Assembly: GCA_030549495.1 (NCBI GenBank)
Contig: JAUIRK010001030.1
Coordinates: 1-64,000, forward strand
DNA: 64,000 bases
Source of the DNA: Nectonema munidae
Taxonomy: Eukaryota; Nematomorpha; Nectonematoida; Nectonematidae
Direction: 5' to 3'
The notes beneath the pieces were generated by a model. It did not search any database. It saw only the letters and a program-made list of their open reading frames with translations, and was not told the DNA's origin. The translations under genes were made by a program, and so were the position numbers. This document shows, piece by piece, positions 13,601 through 25,100 of the stretch. Position 1 is the first letter of the stretch, and each line of letters begins with the position of its first letter.

Positions 13601-16600
13601 GTTCCCTTTTTGTGATTAAATCTGTTTAAGTGCTTGCATGTGGTTAAGTTCACCCTGTTTGTGCCTGCCTGTGTCGGGTGCTCGCTGTGTTTGAGTGCCT
13701 GCCTGTGTTTAAGTGCTCCCTTTTCTCCTTGCCGTCGTTGCTTGTGTCTGACTGTGTTTAGATGCTCCCTGTTTATTTAGTGCTCGTTGTTTGTTAATGC
13801 CTGTGTTTGAGTGCTCTCTGTTTGTAACTGCCTGCGTTTGAGTGTTACCTGTTTGCGCCTGCCTATGTCTAAGTGCTCGCTGTTTGTGCCTGCCTGTGTT
13901 TAATTCCACCTTGTTTGTGCTTGCGTATGTTGGGTTCTTCCTATTTGAGTTCCTGCCTGTGTTTAAGTGGTCCCTGTTTCTTCTTGCTTATTGTTTAAGT
14001 CCTACGTGTGTTTAAGTGCCCCTTGTTTGTGCCTGACCGTGTTTGGGTGCTCCCAGTTGATTGAGTGCTCGTCGTTTGTTCTTGCCTTTGTTTGAGTGCT
14101 CCCTATTTTGCCTATGTGTTTGAGTGCCCTCTGTTGGTACTTGCCTGTGTTTAAGTGTTCCCTTTTTGTGCCTAAATCTGTTTAAGTGCTTGCATATGGT
14201 TAAGTCCACCATATTTGTGCCTGCCTGTGTCGGGTGTTCGCTGTGTTTGAGTGCTCCATTTTTGAGCCTGCCTGTGTTTGAGTGCTCTTTGTTTGTGTCT
14301 GCCTGTGTTATAGTGCCACATGTTTGAGTAACTCCTGTTTATGCCTGCTTGTGTTTGAATGCCCCATGTTGGTGTTTGCCTATGTTAAAGTGCTCCCTTT
14401 TTGTGCCTGTCTCTGTTTAAGTGCTCCCTGTTTGTGCCTGCCTGTGTTTAAGTCAACCCTATTTGTGCCTGCGTGTGTTGGGTTCTCCCTGTGTAAGTGC
14501 TCCTTGTTTGTGCCTCCCTATGTTTGGGTGCTCCCTGTTGATAGAGTGCTCGTTGTTTTTTCCTGCCTGTGTTTGAGTGCTCCCTATTTTGCCTATGTGT
14601 GTTTAAGTGCCCTATGTTGGTACTTGCCTGTGTTTAAGTGTTCCCTTTTTGTGCCTAAATATGTTTAAGTGCTTGCATGTGGTTAAGTCCACACTGTTTG
14701 TGCCTGTCTGCGTCGGGTGCTCGCTGTTTTTGAGTGCCTGCCTGTGTTTAAGTGCTCCCTTCTCTCCTTGTCCTCGTTGTATGTGTCTGACTGAGTTTGG
14801 ATGCTCCCTGTTGATTTAGTGCTCGTTGTTTGTTAATGCCGGTGTTTGAGTGCTCTCTGTTTGTAACTGCCTGCATTTTAATGTTACCTGTTTTTGCCTG
14901 CCTGTGTCTAAGTGCTCCCTGTTTGTGCCTGCCTGTGTTTAATTCTACCTTGTTTGTGCTTGCGTATGTTGGGTTCTCCCTATTTGAGTGCCTGCCTGTG
15001 TTTAAATGCTCCCTGTTTCTGCCTGCTTATTGTTTAAGACCTTCCTGTGTTTAAGTGCTCCTTGTTTGTGCCTGACCGTGTTTGGGTGCTTCCTGTTGAT
15101 TGAGTGCGCGTCGTTTGTTCCTGCCTGTGTTTGAGTGCTCCCTGTTTTTGCCTGTATGTGCTTCCTGTTTGTGCCTTCCTGTGTTTGAGTCCCCTCTGTT
15201 GGTGCTTGCCTGTGTTAAAGTGCTCCCTTTTTGTGCCTGAATCTGTTTAAGTGCTCCCTGTTTAAGCTTGCATGTGTTTAAGTGTTCCATGTTTGTGCCA
15301 GCCTGCGTTTAAGTCCTCGCTGTTAGTGCCTGCCTGTGTTTGAGTGCTCCTTTTTGAGCCTGCCTGTGTTTGAGTGCTCCTTGTTTGTGTCTGCCTGTGT
15401 TATAGTGCCCCATGTTTGAGTGCCTCCTGTTTATGCCTGCTTGTTTTTGAATGCCCCCTGTTGGTGCTTGCCTGTGTTAAAGTGCTCCCTTTTTGCGCCT
15501 GCCTGTGTTTAAGTCAACCCTGTTTGTGCCTGCCTGTCTTTGAGTGCTCCCTGTTTGAGCCTTCCTGTGTTTGAGTGCTCCTTGTTTGTGTCTGCCTGTG
15601 TTATAGTGCCCCATGTTTGTGCCTGCCTCTGTTTGAGTGCCTCCTGTTGTTTGAGTACTCCCTGTTTGTCTTTGTCCGTGCTTGAGTGCCCCATATTTGT
15701 GCCTGCCTGTGTTTGAGTGTCTTCTGTTTGTGCCTGCCTGTGTTTGTGTCCTCCTTGTTTGTGCGTTCATGTTTGTGTGGCCCCTGTAGGTGTTTACCTG
15801 TTTTAAAGTGCTCCCTTTTTCTGCCTGAATCTCTTTAAGTGCTACCTGTTTGTGCTTGCTTGTGTTTAAGTTTTCCCTGTTTGTGCTTGCCTGTTTTTAA
15901 ATTATCCCTGTTTGTGCCTGCCTGTGTTTGAGTGCTCCCTGTTTGTGCCTACCTGTGTTTGAGTGCTCCCTGTTTGAACCTGCCTGTGTTTGAGTGCTCC
16001 TTATTTGTGTCTGACTGTGTTATAGTGTCCCATGTTTGAGTCCCTCTTGTTTTTGCCTGCTCGTGCCTTCCTGTGTTTGAATGCCCCTTGTTGGCGCTTG
16101 CCTGTGTTAAAGTACTCCCTTTTTGAGCATGAATCTGTTTAAGTGCTCCCTGTTTGTGCCTGCCTGTGTTTAAGTCCACCCTGTTTGTACCTGCGTGTGT
16201 TGGGTTTTTCCTGTTTGACCCCTTGTTTGAACCTGCCTGCGTTTGAGTGCTCCGTGTTTGTGTCTGCCTGTGTTATAGGGCCCCATGTTTGAGTGCCTCC
16301 TGTTTATGCCTGATTGTGTTTGAATGCCCCCTGTTGGTGTTTGCCTGTGTTAAAGTGCTCCCTTTTTGTGCCTGTCTCTATTTAAGTGCTCCCTGTTTGT
16401 GCCTGCCTGTGTTTAAGTCAACCCTGTTTGTGCCTGCGTGTGTTAGGTTCTCCCTGTTTGAGTGCCTGTCTGTGTTTAGTGCTCCTTGTTTCTGCTTGCT
16501 TATTCTTTAAGTCCTACCTCTGTTTAAGTGCCCCTTGTATGTGCCTGACCGTGTTTGGGTGCTCCCTGTTGATTGAGTTCTCGTCATTTGTTCCTGGCTG

Positions 16601-17540
16601 TGTTTGAGCGCTCCAAGTATTTGCCTGTATGTGCTTCCTGTGTTTGAGTGCCCTCTGTTGGTGCTTGCCTGTGTTAAAGTGCTCCCTTTTTGTGCCTGAA
16701 TCTGTTTAAGTGCTCCCTGTTTGTGCTTGCATGTGTGTAAGTGTTCCCTGGTTGTGCCTGCCTGTTCCTTGTTTGTGCGTTCGTGTTTGAGTGCTCCCTG
16801 TTTCTGCTTGCCTATTGTTTAAGTGCTCCTTGTTTGTGCCTGACTGTGTTTGGGTGCCCAATGTTTGTACCTGCCTGTGTTGTACTCCTTTTTTGTCTGT
16901 ATGTGTTTGAGTGCTTCCTGTGTTTAAGTCCACCCTGTTTGTGTCTGCCTGCCTCCTGTTGTTTAAGTGCCCCCTGTTTGTGTCTGCCTGCCTTCTGTTG
17001 TTTAAGTGCCCCCTGTTTGTGCCTGCCTCTATTTGAATGTCTCCTGTTTTTGCCTACCTGTTGTATAAGTGCTAGCTGTTTGTGTCTACCTATGTTTAAG
17101 TCCTCCTTGTTTGTGCGTTCCTGTTTTTGAGTCCCCCTGTTGGTGCCTGCTTGTGTTTAAGTGCTCTCTGTTTCTGCTTGCCTATTGTTTAATTATTTCT
17201 TGTTTGTGCCTGACCGTGTTTGGATGCTCCCTGTTGATTGAGTGCTCGTGGTTTGTTCCTGCCTGTGCTTGAGTGCTTCCTGCTTGTGCCTTCCAGTGTT
17301 TGAGTGCCCTAAGCTTGTGCTTGCCTGTCTTAAAGTGCTCCCTTTTTGTGCCTAAATCTAAGTGCTCCCTGTTGGTGCCTGAATGTTGTTTAAGTGCTCC
17401 CTGTTTATGCCTACATGTGTTTGAGTGTCCCCTGTTGGTGCTTGTTTGTGTTAAAGTGCAACCTTTTTGTGACTGAATCTGTTTAATTGCTCCATTTGTG
17501 CCTGCATGTGTTTATGTGTCCCCTATTTGTGCGTGCATGT
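10638..17540 (+). repeat. 31-bp minisatellite array, block 3
   Basis: This is the longest uninterrupted stretch of the array before 22 kb. Its first ~2 kb match 22,149-24,100 at an offset of about 11,507 bp, and 13.65-17.5 kb match 2.08-6.0 kb at an offset of about 11,558-11,568 bp. The block therefore joins parts of two copies of a larger repeat. It contains no open frame beyond those expected from the 31-bp period. Confidence 0.93.
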
Positions 17541-18677
17541 TTATTCAAAGATTATTCGTACTGAAAAGATGATGGGTACCTCCCGTAAATTGTTACCACT
17601 GTAAACATTATTGGTACACCTAATAATTATTGATATCCATCAGAAGGATCATTAGTAGATATAAAGATCAATTTTACACGCAAAGATATGATAATTTACA
17701 TAATAAATGAATTAGCAAATTAGATTATAATCCAAATTAGTGGACAATATAAAATAAAATATGAGAATAATTTATGGTTAACTATATAAAATCTTAATCA
17801 AAAGTAGATAGATGTTTATTTAAATTAAAAATAAATTTGTACGAATCTAATGATATCTTTTAAAACTTAATAATTAAAATACAATTAAAAAAAATTTTAA
17901 CTAAATAACCTAGTTTAAAGAAAACACCTTACATATTTAAAAATTATCGATAGTGGTTATATTTATAGTAATCAGAATATTAATATTAATACTAATAAAA
18001 TAAAAACAAAAACTCTGTTTTATTAAAAATATAAATTTAAAATAATAACAAACAGTAATTATCTTTCTTGAAAGAAAGAATTTATTGGAAAAAATGTACA
18101 ATTTAGAATAAAAAATTACAGTAGTATTCAGTAGTTGAGCACACTCAAGACTCATTAAGCTTGAGAAGGGTCTTTCTCAAGAATTTCTCTCTTTCTTTCT
18201 TTCTTTCAAAAGTGAAAATTTGTCCTTTATTTTTGTTAACTCGATGTCAATAATGTCCATGCGAACAAATTTATAAAATATTTAAAATATATTTAATTTT
18301 TCAAAAATATTTAGTAAAATTTTTAATTTCTTTAAAATTATAAAGCATATTTCATTCTCTTTTATTTTTAACAATACTCTATATTCAAAATATGAATTAA
18401 AATATATATTACTAGAAATTGTAAGTTCTCTTGTATTTGATCATTATCACATAGCATAAATTGTGTGAAAGACAGGTTTCGGTGATTGAAACCTCACCAA
18501 TTCCACTTTTGGGTTCAAACTATAAGGTTCGAACTGGCATTTAGTGACTACGGATGGGCATAAACAATTGAAAGACTTTTTAACCCCCTTGAAATCCCGT
18601 TTTTTCTTTTGTTCTCCCCCTTGTAAGGGATATTCACCCCTTTTAAATTCCCTATTTTTCACAGCCCCCTCTCTGAC
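17541..18677. repeat. A+T-rich spacer repeat S, copy 3
   Basis: This is the third spacer copy. It is slightly shorter (about 1,137 bp) owing to a ~14-bp deletion near 17,922 and a shorter CTTT tract. It carries more private differences than copies 1, 2 and 4 and is the most diverged of the four. Boundaries with the minisatellite are at the same sequence positions as in the other copies. Confidence 0.92.
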
Positions 18678-20987
18678 TGTACCTGCCTGTGTTTAAGTGC
18701 TCCCTGTTTCTGCTTGCGTGATTATTTAAGTCCTACATGTGTTTAAGTGCTCCTTGTTTGTGCCTGCCTGTGTTTGGGTGCTCCCTGTTTGTGCCTTCCT
18801 GTGTTTGAGTGCCCTCTGTTGGTGCTTGCCTGTGTTAAAGTGCTCCCTTTTTGTGCCTGAATCTGTTTAAGTGCTCCCTGTTTGTGCTTGCATGTGTTGT
18901 AAGTTTCCTTGTTTGTGCCTCCATGTGTTTAAATTTTTGGCCCTCTGTGTTGCTCCCTGTTTGAGCCTGCCTGTGTTTGAGTGCTCCTTGTTTGTGTTTG
19001 CCTGTGTTATAGAGTCCCCATGTTTGTACCTGCATGTGTTGGGTTTTCCCTGTTTGAGCCCTTGTTTGAACCTGCCTGTGTTTGAGTGCTCCTTGTTTGT
19101 GTCTGCCTGTGTTATAGTGCCCATGTTTGAGTGCCTCCTGTTTATGCCTGCTTGTGTTTGAATGCCCCCTGTTGGTGTTTGCCTGTGTTAAAGTGCTCCC
19201 TTTTTGTGCCTGTCTCTGTTTAAGTGCTCCCTGTTTGTGCCTGCCTGTGTTTAAGTCAACCCTGTTTGTGCCTGCGTGTGTTGGGTTCTCCCTGTTTGTG
19301 CCTGCCGGTGTTTAAGTGCTCCTTGTTTCTGCTTGACTATTGTTTAAGTCCTACCTGTGTTTAAGTGCTCCTTGTTTGTCTCTGCCTGTCTTTGAGTGCT
19401 CCCTGTTGTAGAGTGCTCGTTGTTTGTTCCTGCCTGTGTTTGAGTGCTCCCTATTTTGCCTGTGTTTGAGTGCCCTCTGTTGGTGCTTGCCTGTGTTAAA
19501 GTGCTCCCTTTTTGTGCCTGAATCTGTTTAAGTGCTCCCATTTGTGCCTGCCTGTGTTTAAGTCCACCCTGTTTGGTACCTGCCGTGTGTTTAAGTGTTC
19601 CCTGTTTGTGCCTGTGACCTGTTGTTTGAGTGCTCCGTGTTTGTGTCTGCCTGTGTTATAGTGCCCCATGTTTGAGTGCCTCCTGTTTATGCCTGCTTGT
19701 GTTTGAATGCCCCCTGTTTGTGTCTGCCTGTGTTAAAGTGCTCCCTTTTTGTGCCTGTCTCTGTTTAATTCCACCTTGTTTGTGCCTGCCTGTGTTTAGG
19801 TCATCCCTATTTGTGCCTGCGTGTGTTGCCTTTGTGCCTGCCTGTGTTTAAGTGCTCCTTGTTTCTGTTTGCTTATTGTTTAAGTCCTACCTGTGTTTAA
19901 GTGCCTCTTGTTTGTGCCTGACCGTGTTTGGGTGCTCCCTGTTGATTGAGTGCTCGTCGTTTGTTCCTGCCTTTGTTTGAGTGCTCCCTATTTTTGCCTT
20001 TATGTGCTTCCTGTGTTGAGTGCCCTCTGTTGATGCTTGTCTGTGTTAAAGGGTTCCCTTTTTGTGCTGAATCTGTTTAAGTGCTCCCTGTTTGAGCTCG
20101 TATGTGTTAAAGTACTCCCTTTTTGTGCCTGTCTCTGTTTATGTGCTCGCTGTTAGTGCCTGCCTGTGTTTGAGTGCTCCCTTTTTGAGCCTGCCTGTGT
20201 TTAAGTGCTCCCTGTTTCTGCTTGCCTATTGTTTAAGTGCTCCTTGTTTGTGCCTGACTGTGTTTGGGTGCCCAATGTTTGTACCTGCCTGTGTTGTACT
20301 CCTTTTTTGTCTGTATGTGTTTGAGTGCTTCCTGTGTTTAAGTCCACCCTGTTTGTGTCTGCCTGCCTCCTGTTGTTTAAGTGCCCCCTGTTTGTGTCTG
20401 CCTGCCTTCTGTTGTTTAAGTGCCCCCTGTTTGTACCTGACTGTATTATAGTGCCTGCCTCTATTTGAATGTCTCCTGTTTTTGCCTACCTGTTGTATAA
20501 GTGCTAGCTGTTTGTGTCTACCTATGTTTAAGTCCTCCTTGTTTGTGCGTTCCTGTGTTTGAGTCCCCCTGTTGGTGCCAGCTTGTGTTTAAGTGCTCCC
20601 TGTTTCTGCTTGCCTATTGTTTAAGTCCTACCTTTGTTTAATTATTTCTTGTTTGTGCCTGACCGTGTTTGGATGCTCCCTGTTGATTGAGTGCTCGTGG
20701 TTTGTTCCTGCCTGTGCTTGAGTGCTTCCTGCTTGTGCCTTCCAGTGTTTGAGTGCCCTAAACTTGTGCTTGCCTGTCTTAAAGTGCTCCCTTTTTGTGC
20801 CTGAATCTAAGTGCTCCCTGTTGGTGCCTGAATGTTGTTTAAGTGCTCCCTGTTTATGCCTACATGTGTTTGAGTGCCCCCTGTTGGTGCTTGTTTGTGT
20901 TAAAGTGCAACCTTTTTGTGACTGAATCTGTTTAATTGCTCCATTTGTGCCTGCATGTGTTTATGTGTCCCCTATTTGTGCGTGCAT
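18678..20987 (+). repeat. 31-bp minisatellite array, block 4
   Basis: The array continues in the same orientation between spacer copies 3 and 4. Its length (2.31 kb) is close to that of block 2 (2.29 kb), so the pair S-array-S recurs with the same ~3.45-kb spacing in both ~11.5-kb higher-order copies. The unit order within it differs in places from block 2, which suggests local rearrangement after duplication. Confidence 0.92.
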
Positions 20988-22148
20988 GTTTATTCAAAGA
21001 TTATTCGTACTGAAAAGATGATGGGTACCTCCCGTAAATTGTTACCACTGTAAACATTATTGGTACACCTAATAATTATTGATATCCCACAGAAGGATCA
21101 TTAGTAGATATAAAGATCAATTTTACACGCAAAGATATGATAATTTAGATAATAAATGAATTAGAAAATTAGATTATAATCCAAATTAGTGGACAATATA
21201 AAATAAAATATGAGAATAATTTATGGTTAACTATATAAAATCTTAATCAAAAGTAGATAGATGTTTATTTAAATTAAAAATAAATTTGTACGAATCTAAT
21301 GAAATCTTTTAAAACTTAATAATTAAAATACAATTAAAAAAAATTTTAACTAAATAACTTAGTTTAAAGAAAATAGACTATTATTAACACCTTACATATT
21401 TAAAAATTATCTATAGTGGTTATATTTATAGTAATCAGAATATTAACATTAATACTAATAAAATAAAAACAAAAACCCTGTTTTATTAAAAATATAAATT
21501 TAAAATAGTAACAAACAAACTAATTATCTTTCTTGAAAGAAAGAATTTATTGGAAAAAATGTACAATTTAGAATAAAAAATTACAGTAGTATTCAGTAGT
21601 TGAGCACACTCAAGACTCATTAAGCTTGAGAAGGGTCTTTCTCAAGAATTTCTCTCTTTCTTTCTTTCTTTCTTTCTTTCAAAAGTGAAAATTTGTCCTT
21701 TAGTTTTGTTAACTCGATGTCAATAATGTCCATGCGAACAAATTTATAAAATATTTAAAATATATTTCAATTTTTCAAAAATATTAAAATTTTTAATTTC
21801 TTTAAAATTAAAAAGCATATTTCATTCTCTTTTATTTTTAACAATACTCTATATTCAAAATATGAATTAAAATATATATTACTAGAAATTGTAAGTTCTC
21901 TTGTATTTGATCATTATCACATAGCATAAATTGTGTGAAAGACAGGTTTCGGTGATTGAAACCTCACCAATTCCACTTTTGGGTTCAAACTATAAGGTTC
22001 GAACTGGCATTTAGTGACTACGGATGGGCATAAACAATTGAAAGACTTTTTAACCCCCTTGAAATCCCGTTTTTTCTTTTGTTCTCCCCCTTGTAAGGGA
22101 TATTCACCCCTTTTAAATTCCCTATTTTTCACAGCCCCCTCTCTGACT
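20988..22148. repeat. A+T-rich spacer repeat S, copy 4
   Basis: This is the fourth copy of the spacer, about 1.16 kb, corresponding to copy 2 at an offset of about 11,507-11,511 bp. It has a CTTT tract near 21,652-21,680 and a small deletion near 21,784. The right boundary is again the C-rich sequence followed by CTGACTGTACCTGCC. Confidence 0.93.
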
Positions 22149-25100
22149 GTACCTGCCTGTGTTTAAGTGCTCCCTGTTTCTGCTTGCGTATTATTTAAGT
22201 CCTACATGTGCTTAAGTGCTCCTTGTTTATGCCTTCCTGTGTTTGGGTGTTCCCTGTTTGTGCCTTCCTGTGTTTGAGTGCCCTCTGTTCGTGCTTGCCT
22301 GTGTTAAAGTGCTCCCTTTTTGTGCCTGAATCTATTTAAGTGCTCCCTGTTTGTGCTTGCATGTGTTTAAGTTTCCCTTCTTTGTGCCTCCATGTGTTTA
22401 AATTTTCCCTATGTGTGCTCCCTGTTTGAGCCTACCTGTGTTTGAGTGCTGCTTGTTTGTGTTTGCCTGTGTTATAGAGTCCCATGTTTGTACCTGCATG
22501 TGTTGGGTTTTCCCTGTTTGAGCCCTTGTTTGAACCTGCCTGCGTTTGAGTGCTCTTTGTTTGTGTCTGCCTGTGTTATAGTGCCCCTTGCCTGTGTTAA
22601 AGTGCTCTCTTTTTGTGCCTATCTCTGTTTAAGTGCTCCCTGTTTGTGCCTGCCTGTGTTTAAGTCAAACCTGTTTGTGCCTGCGTGTGTTGGATTCTCC
22701 CTGTTTGAGTGCTTGCCGGTGTTTAAGTGCTCCTTGTTTCTGCTTGACTATTGTTTAAGTCCTACCTGTGTTTAAGTGCTCCTTGTTTGTGCCTCTCTGT
22801 GTTTGAGTGCTCCCTGTTGATAGAGTGCTCGTTTTTGTTCCTGCCTGTGTTTGAGTGCTCCCTATTTTTGCCTGTGTTTGAGTGCTCCCTATTTTGCCTG
22901 TGTGTGTTTGAGTGCCCTCTGTTGGTACTTGCCTGTGTTTAAGTGTTCCCTTTTTGTGATTAAATCTGTTTAAGTGCTTGCATGTGGTTAAGTCCACCCT
23001 GTTTGTGCCTGCCTGTGTCGGGTGCTCGCTGTGTTTGAGTGCCTGCCTGTGTTTAAGTGCTCCCTTTTCTCGTTGCCGTCGTTGCTTTTGTCTGACTGTG
23101 TTTAGATGCTCCCTGTTTATTTAGTGCTCGTTGTTTGTTAATGCCTGTGTTTGAGTGCTCTCTGTTTGTAACTGCCTGCCTTTGAGTGTTACCTGTTTGC
23201 GCCTGTGTGTGTCTAAGTGCTCGCTGTTTGTGCCTGCCTGTGTTTAATTCCACCTTGTTTGTGCTTGCGTATGTTGGGTTCTTCCTATTTGAGTTCCTGC
23301 CTATGTTTAAGTGGTCCCTGTTTCTTCTTGCTTATTGTTTAAGTCCTACATGTGTTTAAGTGCCCCTTGTTTGTGCCTGACCGTGTTTGGGTGCTCCCAG
23401 TTGATTGAGTGCTCGTCGTTTGTTCTTGCCTTTGTTTGAGTGCTCCCTATTTTGCCTATGTGTTTGAGTGCCCTCTGTTGGTACTTGCCTGTGTTTAAGT
23501 GTTCCCTTTTTGTGCCTAAATCTGTTTAAGTGCTTGCATATGGTTAAGTCCACCATATTTGTGCCTGCCTCTGTCGGGTGCTCGCTGTGTTTGAGTGCTC
23601 CATTTTTGAGCCTGCCTGTGTTTGAGTGCTCTTTGTTTGTGTCTGCCTGTGTTATAGTGCCACATGTTTGAGTAACTCCTGTTTATGCCTGCTTGTGTTT
23701 GAATGCCCCATGTTGGTGTTTGCCTATGTTAAAGTGCTCCCTTTTTGTGCCTGTCTCTGTTTAAGTGCTCCCTGTTTGTGCCTGCCTGTGTTTAAGTCAA
23801 CCCTGTTTGTGCCTGCGTGTGTTGGGTTCTCCCTATTTGAGTGCCTGCCGGTGTTTAAGTGCTCCTTGTTTCTGCTTGACTATTGTTTAAGTCCTACCTG
23901 TATTTAAGTGCTCCTTGTTTGTGCCTGCCTGTGTTTGGGTGCTCCCTGTTGATAGAGTGCTCGTTGTTTGTTCCTGCCTGTGTTTGAGTGCTCCCTATTT
24001 TGCCTATGTGTTTGAGTGCCCTCTGTTGGTACTTGCCTGTGTTTAAGTGTTCCCTTTTTGTGCCTAAATCTGTTTAAGTGCTTGCATGTGGTTAAGTCCA
24101 CCCTGTTTGTGTCTGCCTGTGTTTGAGTGCCTGCCTGTGTTTAAGTGCTCCCTTTTCTCCTTGGCCTCGTTGCTTGTGTCTGACTGTGTTTGGATGCTCC
24201 CTGTTGATTTAGTGCTCGTTGTTTGTTAATGCTTGTGTTTGAGTGCTCTCTCTTTGTAACTGCCTGCGTTCGAGTGTTACCTGTTTGCGGCTGCCTATGA
24301 CAAAGTGCTCGCTGTTTGTGCCTGCCTGTGTTTAATTCCACCTTGTTTGTGCTTGCGTATGTTGTGTCCTTCCTATTTGAGTGACTGCCTGTGTTTAAGT
24401 GGTCCCTGTTTCTACTTGCTTATTGTTTAAGTCCTACCTGTGTTTAAGTGCCCCTTGTTTGTGACTGACCGTGTTTGGGTGCTCCCAGTTGATTTAGTGC
24501 TCGTCGTTTGTTCCTGCCTTTGTTTGAGTGCTCCCTGTTTTTGCCTTTATGTGCTTCCTGTGTTGAGTGCCCTCTGTTGATGCTTGTCTGTGTTAAAGTG
24601 TTCCCTTTTTGTGCTGAATCTGTTTAAGTGCTCCCTGTTTAAGCTCGTATGTGTTAAAGTACTCCATTTTTGTGCCTGTCTCTGTTTAAGTGCTCCCTGT
24701 TTGTGCCTGCCTGTGTTTAAGTCAACCCTATTTGTGCCGGCGTGTGTTAAGTTCTCCCTGTTTGAGTGCCTGCCTTTGTGTAAGTGCTCCTTGTTTCTGC
24801 TTGACTATTGTTTAAGTCATACCTGTGTTTAAGTGCTCCATGTTTGTGCCTGCCTGTGTTTGGGTGCTCCCTGTTGATAGAGTGCTCGTTGTTGTTCCTG
24901 CCTGTGTTTGAGTGCTCCCTATTTTGCCTGTGTGTGTTTGAGTGCCCTCTGTTGGTACTTGCCTGTGTTTTTCCCTTTTTGTGCCTAAATCTGTTTAAGT
25001 GCTTGCATGTCTTTAAGTCCACCCTGTTTGTGCCTGTCTGTGTCGGGTGCTCGCTGTGTTTGAGTACTACATTTTTGAGCTTGCCTGTGTTTGAGTGCTC

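Larger units (their letters stand above)
13660..24110 (+). repeat. ~11.5-kb higher-order repeat, copy 2
   Basis: This is the partner of the block at 2.1-12.6 kb. It contains spacers S3 and S4 at the equivalent places. After about 24.1 kb the order of variants no longer follows copy 1 and passes into the 2.54-kb tandem units. Confidence 0.8.
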
